Below are positions 17,253 to 27,072 of a stretch of DNA of 64,000 bases, piece after piece. The DNA is from an uncultured Parabacteroides sp. Lineage in GTDB: Bacteria; Bacteroidota; Bacteroidia; Bacteroidales; Tannerellaceae. The translations under genes were made by a program, and so were the position numbers. Under the pieces are notes generated by a model that saw only the letters and a program-made list of their open reading frames with translations, was not told the origin of the DNA and made no database searches. The first letter of the stretch is position 1; the number at the start of each line of letters is the position of its first letter. The stretch is taken from NCBI GenBank assembly GCA_900541965.1, contig UQLN01000021.1:4455-68454 (forward strand). The letters are read 5' to 3'.

Positions 17253-20200
17253 ATGAAAAAAGAACCGAAATTTCTGAATATCATGAAAATTTCAACCTTT
17301 CTTCTTTCCGCTTGTGCTTTTTCAACATTTGCCGCTCCAACAAGCTCGCAGAATATGAAAGGTAATATCGACGGAAATGAAATTACGATCGATGAATCTA
17401 TTGATCCAGTGGGAAAACAGGCAGATGATTTGTCTGTTTACAATAAGAATGAAGTAAATAATGCGTCTCCGGTTGCCCAACAGGGCAAGGTTGTAAAGGG
17501 TGTTGTAAAAGACATGAACGGAGAGCCTGTTATTGGGGCAAATGTTGTTGTAAAAGGTACAACAAACGGTACTATTACTGATATTGATGGAAATTATTCT
17601 TTGGAAGGAGTTCCCGCTGGAGCAATCCTGCAAATTTCCTATATCGGTTATTTAACAAAAGACGTTACTGTAGGGAATCAATCTGCAATCAATGTTATAT
17701 TGGCAGAGGATACTCAATCTCTAGATGAAGTAGTGGTAGTAGGTTACGGTACAATGCGTAAGTCCGACGTTACCGGTTCTATCGGTGTAGCTAAAGGCGA
17801 AGATTTGACTAAAAACCAGAACTTTAGTGCATTAGAAAACTTGCGAGGTAAAGTTTCCGGTGTAAATATCTTCTCAAACTCCAGTCAGCCGGGTGCTTAT
17901 AATAACCGTGTTATTATCCGTGGTATGGCAACAATCAATTCATCTTCGGACCCCTTGTATGTTGTGGATGGTGTGGTAATGGAGAATTTCGGATTAGTCA
18001 ACCCAAATGATATCGAATCCATGGAAGTACTGAAAGATGCTTCTGCTACTGCTATTTATGGTGCTCGTGGTGCAAATGGTGTTATCATGGTTACAACAAA
18101 ACGTGGTAAAAAAGGTGGAGAAGGAGTTCAGATATCAGGGATCTGTTAGTGCCAGCCATATTGCACGTAAGATGGATTTGTTGAACGCTCAGGAATGGTG
18201 CGATACTTTTATGAAGGGGTTGGAAAATGAAAACACTTATATGGGTAAAAACTGGTCGTTAGACCGTACCTATTGGTTCCATGACCGCGATTATTTTGAT
18301 GCAAATGGTAATCCGTTGTATGATACGGATTGGCAGGATGAGTCAACGCGTACTGCTGTATCTCATAACCATCAGTTGAATATTCAGCAAGCAGGTAAAA
18401 ATTCATCAATGGGTGCATTCCTGAACTATACGGATCAGCAGGGTATTGTAATGAATACGTATAATAAACGTTTGAATGCAAAGGTTGCCTACGATGCAAA
18501 TCCTACAAAGTGGTTATCTACAGCCGTTAACGTATTGGTCAACCATACTTGGGGCCGGTATACACCGGAAGATGGTGGAGGCCAGGAAGCTCGCCGTACT
18601 ATGATTGAAATGGTACCTTGGTTGCCTGTCAGAGATAAAAATGGAGATTATACGACAAGTACAACTTCTTTGACTGAAAGTAATTATTTCGGTTTGGAAG
18701 GAATGTCAAATCCGGTTATGATTCTGGATTTGCAGAAACGTATGAAGTATAATACTCAGATTTTTGGTAATGCTGCTTTGACCTTCCACCTTCTTGATGG
18801 TCTGGATTTAAAGACTCAGTTCGGTATTGACCACCATAATATTACTTATAGAGGTTATTCTTCTATTTCTTTGAATAATATTTCAATGCCTAATGGTTGG
18901 GCTGAATATCAGAATTGGAATACAATGTACTGGCAGGAAGAAACTTATCTGACTTATAACAAAGCTTTCGGTGAACATCGATTGAATGCTATGGCCGGTT
19001 TGTCTTGGCAGGAACGTACAGAGCGCTGGAACAAGTCCCGTACGGAAGGTTTTGCCGATGACTTCTACGAAGATAATAATATGGTCGTAGGTACTAATCC
19101 TAATTCTCCGGAATCCAGTTGGAACCGTTGGGCTATGAACTCTTATTTCTTACGTTTTGCGTACACTTATAAAGATCGTTATTCTGCAACTTTAACAGGT
19201 CGTGTCGATGGATCTTCTAAGTTTGGTGAAAACAATAAATATGCATTTTTCCCGTCTGCAGGTTTGGCATGGAATATTTCTCAGGAAGATTTCTTGAAAG
19301 ATAACAAGACCATCAGTATGTTGAAAATCCATACAAGTTATGGTTTGACTGGTAACTCTGAAATCGGCTCCTATAAATCGTTAGGAAAAACAGCAGCCGG
19401 TACACATTTGATTGATGCGAAACGTGCTCCTTATTCCTATATTAGCACAATGTCAAATCCTGATTTGAAATGGGAAAAAACAGGACAGTTTGATATTGGT
19501 ATTAATTTAGGTTTGTTCCAGAACCGTTTGAGTTTTGATGTCGCTTATTATAACAAGAAAACTACCGATTTGCTGCTAGATTGCCCGGTTCCTCATTCTA
19601 CAGGTTTCAATTCCATTTACAAAAACATTGGTGCTGTAAGAAACCAGGGTGCTGATATCATGGTAACAGCTATTCCAGTACAGAATAAAGACTTTAATTG
19701 GAGCTCAACAATTAACCTGAACTTTAATAAGAATAAAATTCTTGCATTAGGTGATACGGATGCAGATGTTTATCTGTACGACTGGGTAGGCGGCGGCAGT
19801 ATCTTGCGCGTTGGCGAAAGTATGGGTAGTTTCTATGGTCTGGAACGTTATGGCGTTTATACTAAAGAAGACTGGCAAGCCGGTAACTGTACGCAAGACC
19901 AGGTAGGCCGTGCAAAACGTTCAAAAGACAAAACAATTATTGGAAAAGGTTTACCTGATTGGACTGGTAGCTGGATTAATAACTTGTCATATAAGAACTT
20001 CGATTTGACACTGGATTTACAGTTTGTATGGGGAGTTGAAACATTACAGCGTTTCTTCCACTCAACTTATGACCGTTTCGGTATAACCAACGGTTTAAAG
20101 AATATTTTAACTGATGCTTATGACGGAACAAATCCGGATGCAATGCAACAGATGATTTATTTGCAAAGTGGCGAACACAACGGTGAAAAACATGCAGGTC

Positions 20201-20487
20201 AGGACACAACAACTGATTCTCAATGGGTTGCTAATGGTTCTTATTTGCGCTGCAATTTATTGCAGGTAGGTTATACATTTGATTCAAAAGTAATTAAAGG
20301 TATTGGTTTGTCTGGGTTACGTTTGTATGCAAGTGCTAATAACTTATTCCAGATTGTATCTAAGGATTTCTTAGGTTATGATCCCGAATCAACTTCTGAA
20401 ACGAGTGGTAAGTTTGGTCAGAATATGACATTCTTCTCTTATCCGAGAGCAAGAACATTTACATTTGGTGTCAATGTAACCTTTTAA
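17253..20487 (+). pseudogene. Second SusC-like transporter, frameshifted, STN domain mostly lost
   Basis: The first frame (17253-18149, 298 residues) has the signal peptide, regulatory repeat and half of the plug, then ends in an abnormal ISGIC and stop. The rest continues in another frame from about 18133 (YQGSVSASHIARKMDLL) to 20487, ending FTFGVNVTF. Against the first SusC the junction lacks 5 bases near 18131-18133, breaking the frame inside the plug. About 43 residues of the STN domain are also missing between KNEVN and NASPV, so it could not signal through FecR even if the frame were restored. Otherwise plug and barrel are well preserved, so the break looks recent, or is a sequencing error. 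Confidence 0.85.
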
Positions 20488-20512
20488 TTAACTCATTAAA
20501 TTGAATATATAT

Positions 20513-22081
20513 ATGAAAAAGATATTAACAACAGCCATTTTATGTGCTGGCTTAATGAGCTTTACGGCTTGTAGCGACTTTTTGGAAGAAACTCCGAAAA
20601 CAGAGTTGACAACCGTTGGCTACTATACAACGGAAGCGCAGGCGTTAGCTAACGTAAACTATTTATATCGTACAGGAGCTATTCGCCAAATAGCATCGGC
20701 ACCAAGTGCATATGTAGGAAGTTTTGCTTCTATTACAGGTTTCCTGACAGGCTATTTTTCTAATAGCTATGAAGGACAAGAAATAGTTTGTAAATATTCC
20801 CGTGAACTGAATCGTCAGCAATATACCATGCAGATTTCAGGAACGATGGATGGTGTTTGGGACGCTTGTTATAAGGCTATAAATGTAGCTAATGCTGCAA
20901 TCAAAAATATTCCCGGAATAAAGATGGACGAGAATGTGGCAAATAAGTATGTTGCCGAAGCAAAATTTTTCCGTGCATTTAACTATTACTATCTGGTGAA
21001 AACATTTGGAGATGTTCCTTTCTATACAGAACCTTATGTCATTGCAGAAAATATGGAGTTGGAACGTACTGCGGCAGCGACTGTTTATGCTCAGGTAGAG
21101 AAAGATTTGCAAGATGCTATAGCTGTCTTGCCTGAAGCTAAATTTGCGGATAATGCTCACCGGATTACCAAGTATGCTGCTGCTATGATGTTGACTACTG
21201 TTTATATGCAGCAAGGTAAATATGCAGAGGCCGTTCCATATGCGAGAATTGTGATAAACTCTCCTCATGGATTGACACAGAATGATAATTTGACAGATAA
21301 GAGTGCTTTTAATAAATTACGTTCAATTGATGACTTGGATGAAGTTATTTATGCTCAGGAATATGATAATGCAGTCAATACAAGTGATTGGTTCCCGACA
21401 TATTCGGTTAGTTCAAGTGCAGTTTCCGTATTTAAAAAATATTCCATCTTTGAAAGAGTATATGGTCCTACTGATGGATTTTTGAATGTATATGACAAGG
21501 ATAATGATTTACGTATCCAGCCTAATCAATTTTTCCACTGGAAATATACCAATCCGGTTAATGGAGCGGTTTGGGAGTCTAAAGTGGCAGGTTGCTGGTA
21601 TTATTTCGATGAAGACGCTTTGTTGAATACAGGTAAGGGTACGAAAGACTGGAATATATTCCGGTATGCCGAAGCTCTGTTGGATGGTGCGGAAGCAATT
21701 GCTCAAAGTACGGGTGTGACGGATGAGGCTGCAGGTTATTTAGCTCAGGTACAAGCACGTGCACGCTTGGATGGTAAGACCGCAGAAGATATTAAGCCTA
21801 CATTACTTGCATTATCTAAACAAGCCTTTATTGAAGCTTGCTGGACAGAACGCCTGCGTGAATTCCCATTGGAATATAAGATTTGGGATGACTGCGTACG
21901 TACCGGCAAATTCCCTGTAATTTCAACAACAACTCCAGGCCAAGTAAGTTATGTAGATTTAATAGGTGCAAAGAATGCTTCTGGTGCAACATTTAAAAAG
22001 ACAGACCTGTTATGGCCGATATCTGTAAATGAAAGACAGAGAAATCCGAACTTGACTCAGAATGAAGGATATGAAAATTAA
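20513..22081 (+). CDS. SusD-like glycan-binding lipoprotein (second module)
   Basis: A 522-residue SusD homologue with lipoprotein signal peptide (lipobox SFTAC) followed by SDFLEETPKTEL. SusD landmarks include YVAEAKFFRAFNYYYLVKTFGD, WTERLREFPLEYKIWDDCVR and the RNPNLTQNEGYEN ending. I prefer ATG 20513 (MKKILTTAIL) over the upstream TTG 20501 because it begins the signal peptide directly. It pairs with the frameshifted SusC 25 bases upstream; if that transporter is dead, this protein may act as an orphan surface binder. A terminator follows. Confidence 0.93.
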   Translation: MKKILTTAILCAGLMSFTACSDFLEETPKTELTTVGYYTTEAQALANVNYLYRTGAIRQIASAPSAYVGSFASITGFLTGYFSNSYEGQEIVCKYSRELNRQQYTMQISGTMDGVWDACYKAINVANAAIKNIPGIKMDENVANKYVAEAKFFRAFNYYYLVKTFGDVPFYTEPYVIAENMELERTAAATVYAQVEKDLQDAIAVLPEAKFADNAHRITKYAAAMMLTTVYMQQGKYAEAVPYARIVINSPHGLTQNDNLTDKSAFNKLRSIDDLDEVIYAQEYDNAVNTSDWFPTYSVSSSAVSVFKKYSIFERVYGPTDGFLNVYDKDNDLRIQPNQFFHWKYTNPVNGAVWESKVAGCWYYFDEDALLNTGKGTKDWNIFRYAEALLDGAEAIAQSTGVTDEAAGYLAQVQARARLDGKTAEDIKPTLLALSKQAFIEACWTERLREFPLEYKIWDDCVRTGKFPVISTTTPGQVSYVDLIGAKNASGATFKKTDLLWPISVNERQRNPNLTQNEGYEN

Positions 22082-22121
22082 TTAATAGAAATCTATAAAA
22101 GGAACTATAACTGAGTAATAT

Positions 22122-22158
22122 AAAAGGGGAGGGTGACTTTTTTCATTCTCCCCTTTTT
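22122..22158 (+). terminator. Intrinsic terminator after second susD
   Basis: AAAAGGGGAG pairs with CTCCCCTTTT (right arm about 22148-22157) with T-rich sequence in the loop and after the stem. Confidence 0.8.
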
Positions 22159-22319
22159 GTAAGTATATTGAGCCGTATTTTTATAAAAGTGCTCCTAAGT
22201 ACATTGAATTTTAAGGGATACATCTTTGATTTAAATTCAACCTTTTCAAATTTCAATCAAAATGACTGTTCTTCTCCCTTTTTTTAATTATTTGTATTCT
22301 TTTTGCTCCATATTGTTCC

Positions 22320-22327
22320 TATCTTTG
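22320..22327 (+). promoter_or_regulatory. -7 box TATCTTTG for GH92 operon
   Basis: Fits TAnnTTTG. TTTTG runs lie 14-25 bases upstream, so the -33 element is uncertain. It gives the three GH92 genes from 22404 a transcription unit of their own with about a 70-base leader. Confidence 0.5.
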
Positions 22328-22403
22328 TAACGTATTGCCAGCAGTTGTGGGTAATAAATTTAAAGCGTTTAAGATTTTTGTATTAATTAATAAGTGTTAT
22401 ATC

Positions 22404-24758
22404 ATGAAGAAAAAAAGTGTTTGGGCTTTGGCTTTGGCTGCCACTTTGATGTGGGTGGGGAAACCTGCTTCGGCGGCTGAAAGCGGAGCTTTTGATCCGG
22501 TGGAGTATGTAAACCCGTTAATGGGAACACAGTCTACTTTTGAATTATCAACGGGAAATACGTATCCTGCAATTGCACGTCCTTGGGGTATGAACTTCTG
22601 GACTCCGCAAACAGGCAAGATGGGAGACGGATGGCAATATGTATATACTGCAAATAAAATTCGTGGTTTCAAGCAAACCCATCAACCAAGCCCGTGGATT
22701 AATGACTACGGACAGTTTGCTATTATGCCGATAGTAGGTAAACCGGAATTCGATCAGGAAAAACGTGCCAGTTGGTTCTCTCATAAAGGTGAGATTGCTA
22801 AAGCTTATTATTATAAAGTATATTTGGCTGAACATGATATTGTAACCGAGCTTACTCCGACAGATCGTGCAGCTATGTTCCGTTTTACTTTCCCGGAAAA
22901 CGAACATTCATATATTGTTGTCGATGCTTTGGATAAAGGTTCTTACATTAAAGTAATACCGGAAGAAAATAAGATTATCGGTTATTCGACAAAGAATAGC
23001 GGTGGTGTTCCTGATAACTTCAAGAATTACTTTGTAATAGAGTTCGACAAACCGTTTACTTATGAAGCAACTTTCGCTGATGCGACATTAAAAGAAGGTG
23101 CTAAAGAACAATCAAGCAACCATGTAGGTGCTGTAATTGGTTTCAAAACTAAAAAAGGTGAAATCGTTCATGCAAAAGTCGCTTCTTCTTTCATTAGTTT
23201 TGACCAGGCTGCTATCAACCTGAAAGAGTTAGGCAATGATAATTTCGATACATTGGTACAGAAGGGTAAGGACGTTTGGAATAAGGAATTAGGAAAGATA
23301 GAAGTTGAAGGTGGTAACTTAGACCAGTATCGTACATTCTATTCTTGCATGTACCGTTCTTTATTGTTTCCACGTAAGTTCTACGAAATTGATGCAGCGG
23401 GACAGGTTGTCCACTACAGCCCTTATAATGGAGAAGTATTGCCGGGTTATATGTTTACAGATACAGGCTTCTGGGATACATTCCGTTGTCTGTTCCCATT
23501 CCTGAACCTGATGTATCCTTCTATGAATAAGGAAATGCAGGAAGGTTTGATCAATACATATAAGGAAAGCGGTTTCTTCCCTGAATGGGCAAGTCCGGGA
23601 CACCGTGGTTGCATGGTTGGTAACAACTCTGCATCTATTCTGGTGGATGCTTATATGAAGGGTGTAAAAGTAGATGATTTGGAAACTTTATATAAAGGCT
23701 TAATCCATGGAACTGAAAATGTTCATCCTACAGTTTCTTCAACAGGTCGCTTAGGACATGAATATTACAACAAATTAGGGTATGTTCCTTACGATGTAAA
23801 GATTAATGAGAATGCAGCCCGTACATTGGAATATGCTTACAATGACTGGTGTATCTGGAAGATAGCTAAGGAATTAGGCCGTCCGAAAAAAGAATTGGAA
23901 TTATATGCCCGCCGTGCATTGAATTACAAGAACCTGTATGACAAAGAAAGTAAATTGATGCGTGGTAAGAATGAAAACGGAGAATTCCAGTCTCCATTCT
24001 CTCCGCTGAAGTGGGGTGATGCCTTTACAGAAGGAAACAGCTGGCATTATTCCTGGTCTGTATTCCATGATCCTCAGGGATTAATTAACCTGATGGGCGG
24101 TAAAGATTCTTTCGTAATGATGCTTGATTCCGTATTTGCTGTTCCGCCATTGTTCGATGATAGCTATTATGGTGGAGTAATTCACGAAATCCGTGAAATG
24201 ACCGTAATGAATATGGGTAACTATGCACATGGTAACCAGCCGATACAGCATATGATTTATTTGTATAACTATGCCGGTCAGCCATGGAAAGCGCAATATT
24301 GGTTGCGTCAGGTTATGGACCGTATGTATACTCCGGGACCTGATGGTTATTGCGGTGATGAAGATAACGGACAGACTTCAGCCTGGTATGTATTCTCAGC
24401 TTTAGGTTTCTATCCGGTTGCTCCTGGTACAACTCAATATATTTTGGGTGCACCTCTGTTTAAGAAGGCTACTCTTCATTTTGAAAACGGAAATAATTTG
24501 GTAATTAATGCTCCGAACAACAGCGACAAAAATATTTATATCGAGTCGATGACGTTTAACGGTAAAAATTATACGAAGAATTATTTGGATCATAATGATT
24601 TGTTCAAAGGCGGTGTTATCGATATCGTAATGGGTGACAAACCTAATTTGAAACGCGGTATCAATCCGGAAGATATGCCTTATTCATTTTCTGTAAACGA
24701 GGAAGGAATCAGTAAACTTTCTCCGATATCAGTAAAACCGAGTAAAAAGAAAAAATAA
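22404..24758 (+). CDS. GH92 alpha-mannosidase, secreted
   Basis: 784 residues from ATG 22404, chosen because it opens the signal peptide (MKKKSVWALALAATLMWVGK, cleavage after about ASAAE). The frame is open back to 22335 but that part overlaps the promoter. GH92 landmarks are STGNTYPAIARPWGMNFWTP, FTEGNSWHYSWSVFHD (acid Glu), AHGNQPIQHMIYLYNYAG and CGDEDNGQTSAWYVFSALGF. It closely resembles the enzyme at 12419 and shares its Gln in GNQP. A basic tail (KPSKKKK) ends it. The next GH92 starts 10 bases later. Confidence 0.95.
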   Translation: MKKKSVWALALAATLMWVGKPASAAESGAFDPVEYVNPLMGTQSTFELSTGNTYPAIARPWGMNFWTPQTGKMGDGWQYVYTANKIRGFKQTHQPSPWINDYGQFAIMPIVGKPEFDQEKRASWFSHKGEIAKAYYYKVYLAEHDIVTELTPTDRAAMFRFTFPENEHSYIVVDALDKGSYIKVIPEENKIIGYSTKNSGGVPDNFKNYFVIEFDKPFTYEATFADATLKEGAKEQSSNHVGAVIGFKTKKGEIVHAKVASSFISFDQAAINLKELGNDNFDTLVQKGKDVWNKELGKIEVEGGNLDQYRTFYSCMYRSLLFPRKFYEIDAAGQVVHYSPYNGEVLPGYMFTDTGFWDTFRCLFPFLNLMYPSMNKEMQEGLINTYKESGFFPEWASPGHRGCMVGNNSASILVDAYMKGVKVDDLETLYKGLIHGTENVHPTVSSTGRLGHEYYNKLGYVPYDVKINENAARTLEYAYNDWCIWKIAKELGRPKKELELYARRALNYKNLYDKESKLMRGKNENGEFQSPFSPLKWGDAFTEGNSWHYSWSVFHDPQGLINLMGGKDSFVMMLDSVFAVPPLFDDSYYGGVIHEIREMTVMNMGNYAHGNQPIQHMIYLYNYAGQPWKAQYWLRQVMDRMYTPGPDGYCGDEDNGQTSAWYVFSALGFYPVAPGTTQYILGAPLFKKATLHFENGNNLVINAPNNSDKNIYIESMTFNGKNYTKNYLDHNDLFKGGVIDIVMGDKPNLKRGINPEDMPYSFSVNEEGISKLSPISVKPSKKKK

Positions 24759-24768
24759 AACAAGTACA

Positions 24769-27039
24769 ATGAATTTTATTCATAAACCGATAATGTCAGG
24801 CATAGCAATGTGCCTGACATTTTTCGCATTTTCTTGTACCACACAAGAGAAAGTAGAAAACAAAACAGACTATACTGTATATGTAGATCCTTATATCGGA
24901 TCAGGTGAACACGGACATGTATTCGTTGGCGCGAATGTCCCGTTCGGAGCTATACAAGCCGGACCTCAGAATATCCATAAAGGATGGGACTGGTGCTCCG
25001 GTTATCATTATTCTGACAGTGTAATTATTGGTTTCAGCCATACTCATCTGAGTGGAACCGGCTGTGCTGATTTGGGGGATATTTTATTAATGCCCTATAC
25101 TGGTGAGGTTCGTACTGCCCGTGGCGAACAGGATAATATTGAAGGAACAGCTTCTTCCTATTATAAACATGCAAATGAGACCGTATCTCCGGGTTATTAT
25201 TCTCTGTTGATGGATAATGGTGTGAAAGTTGAACTTACAACAACAGAACGTACGGCTTTGCATCGTTATACTTATCCGGAAGGAAGTGAGCAACGTTTAT
25301 TGATTAACCTGAAAGAGGGTAATGGCGACAGGGCATATGAGACTTATCTGAAAAAGATAGATGATAATACAATTGAAGGATTCCGTTTTTCCAAAGGTTG
25401 GAGCCCGCGGCATAAAGTGTATTTCACTATGAAAACAGACCAACCTATCGAATCATTAGCTGTATTTAATGATGATGCAGTGGCTGGTAACGATGAGTTG
25501 AGTGGCGAATCGGTAAAAGGTGTCGTAACTTTCAAGAACAATACTCCGAATGTACAGGTAAAGATTGCAATTTCGTCTGTAAGCTGTGCAAATGCATTGG
25601 CAAATATGAATGCCGAAGTTGAGCATTGGGATTTCGACCGGGTACACAAGGACGCAATTGATAAATGGAACAACCAATTGGCATCTGTTGTTATCGATAC
25701 CAAAGATGAACGTGCCAAAAGGATTTTCTACACATCTATGTACCATGCATTCATTGCGCCGACGTTATATTGTGATGTGAATGGAGACTTCCGTGGACAT
25801 GATGATAAGGTTTATACAAACAATAACTGGAAGAACTATTCTACCTTCTCTTTGTGGGATACCTACCGTACATTAAATCCGTTGTTTACTATTATTAAGC
25901 CGGAAATGGTTGGCGACATTGTGAACTCATTCCTGAGCATCTATGATCAGCAAGGTAAATTGCCTATCTGGCCGTTGGTAGGAGGAGAAACCGAATGTAT
26001 GCCCGGTTACAGTGCAGTTCCCATTATTGCAGATGCTTATTTAAAAGGCTTTACAGGTTTTGATGCGGAACGAGCATATGCCGATATGGTTTCTTCCGCT
26101 ACTTATGAGAAACAGAATGGCGTGCCTTATGTACTGGAAAAAGGGTATATCCCTTGTGATAAGATTCATGAAGCAACCTCTATTGCTATGGAATATGCTG
26201 CCGACGATTGGGGCATTTCGCAAATGGCAAAGAAAATGGGTAAGACCGAAGATTATCAGACATTCCTGAAACGCGGTAAATATTATGAACAATATTATGA
26301 TAAGGATATCAACTTCATCCGCCCGAAAATGAATGACGGAAGCTGGCGTACTCCTTACAATCCGTTCCGTTCAGTCCACGGTGTTGGTGATTTCACGGAA
26401 GGTACCGGCTGGCAGTATACATTCTTTGTTCCGCAACATCCGGAAGGATTGATTGCCTTAATGGGAGGAGATGCGAAGTTTGTTTCCAAACTGGATTCCT
26501 TGTTTATTGTAGAAGGAGATATGGGAGAAGGAGCATCCAGCGATATCAGCGGTCTGATTGGCCAGTATGCACATGGGAACGAACCCAGTCATCATGTGGC
26601 TTATTTATATCCGTATGCCGGTGAACAATGGAAGACTGCGGAAAAAGTTCGCTTTATTCAGGATGAGTTTTATACAGATAAGCCGGAAGGTGTTATCGGT
26701 AATGAAGATTGTGGTCAGATGTCCGCATGGCATATCATGTCTGCTTTAGGATTCTACCAGGTTAATCCGTCGAATGGTGTACTTGTGTTCGGTAGCCCGT
26801 TGTTTGACAAGGCTTCTGTCCGCTTGCCGGAAGGAAAGACATTTGATATTGTGGCACAGAACAATAGTAAGGATAATATTTATATCCAGTCCGTGTTATT
26901 AAATGGAAAGCCGTATAACAATTCTTATATCCTGTATGATGACGTTATGAAGGGAGGAAATCTTACCTTTGTAATGGGGAATACTCCGAATAAGGATTTC
27001 GGGGCCGCTCCGGAAAATCGTCCGAAGACAGCAGAATAA
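24769..27039 (+). CDS. GH92 alpha-mannosidase, lipoprotein
   Basis: 756 residues with a lipoprotein signal (lipobox FAFSC, Cys about 24), so probably membrane-anchored and possibly surface-exposed. Landmarks: YVDPYIGSGEHGHVFVGANVPFG, FSHTHLSGTGCADLGD, FTEGTGWQYTFFVPQH with the acid Glu, YAHGNEPSHHVAYLYPYAG, and NEDCGQMSAWHIMSALGFY with Asp at one of the two expected positions. The GNEP motif with Glu and the His-rich surroundings recall alpha-1,2-mannosidases of the family, though this is by memory and not tested. It is the second gene of a GH92 triplet. Confidence 0.95.
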   Translation: MNFIHKPIMSGIAMCLTFFAFSCTTQEKVENKTDYTVYVDPYIGSGEHGHVFVGANVPFGAIQAGPQNIHKGWDWCSGYHYSDSVIIGFSHTHLSGTGCADLGDILLMPYTGEVRTARGEQDNIEGTASSYYKHANETVSPGYYSLLMDNGVKVELTTTERTALHRYTYPEGSEQRLLINLKEGNGDRAYETYLKKIDDNTIEGFRFSKGWSPRHKVYFTMKTDQPIESLAVFNDDAVAGNDELSGESVKGVVTFKNNTPNVQVKIAISSVSCANALANMNAEVEHWDFDRVHKDAIDKWNNQLASVVIDTKDERAKRIFYTSMYHAFIAPTLYCDVNGDFRGHDDKVYTNNNWKNYSTFSLWDTYRTLNPLFTIIKPEMVGDIVNSFLSIYDQQGKLPIWPLVGGETECMPGYSAVPIIADAYLKGFTGFDAERAYADMVSSATYEKQNGVPYVLEKGYIPCDKIHEATSIAMEYAADDWGISQMAKKMGKTEDYQTFLKRGKYYEQYYDKDINFIRPKMNDGSWRTPYNPFRSVHGVGDFTEGTGWQYTFFVPQHPEGLIALMGGDAKFVSKLDSLFIVEGDMGEGASSDISGLIGQYAHGNEPSHHVAYLYPYAGEQWKTAEKVRFIQDEFYTDKPEGVIGNEDCGQMSAWHIMSALGFYQVNPSNGVLVFGSPLFDKASVRLPEGKTFDIVAQNNSKDNIYIQSVLLNGKPYNNSYILYDDVMKGGNLTFVMGNTPNKDFGAAPENRPKTAE

Positions 27040-27072
27040 TCTGTCCTAAGTCCAAAATTAAAATAAAAACGT

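Larger units (their letters stand above)
22082..22403. other. Intergenic region before the GH92 triplet
   Basis: It holds the susD terminator (22122-22158) and, further on, a TATCTTTG promoter box (22320-22327). No gene seen. Confidence 0.6.
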
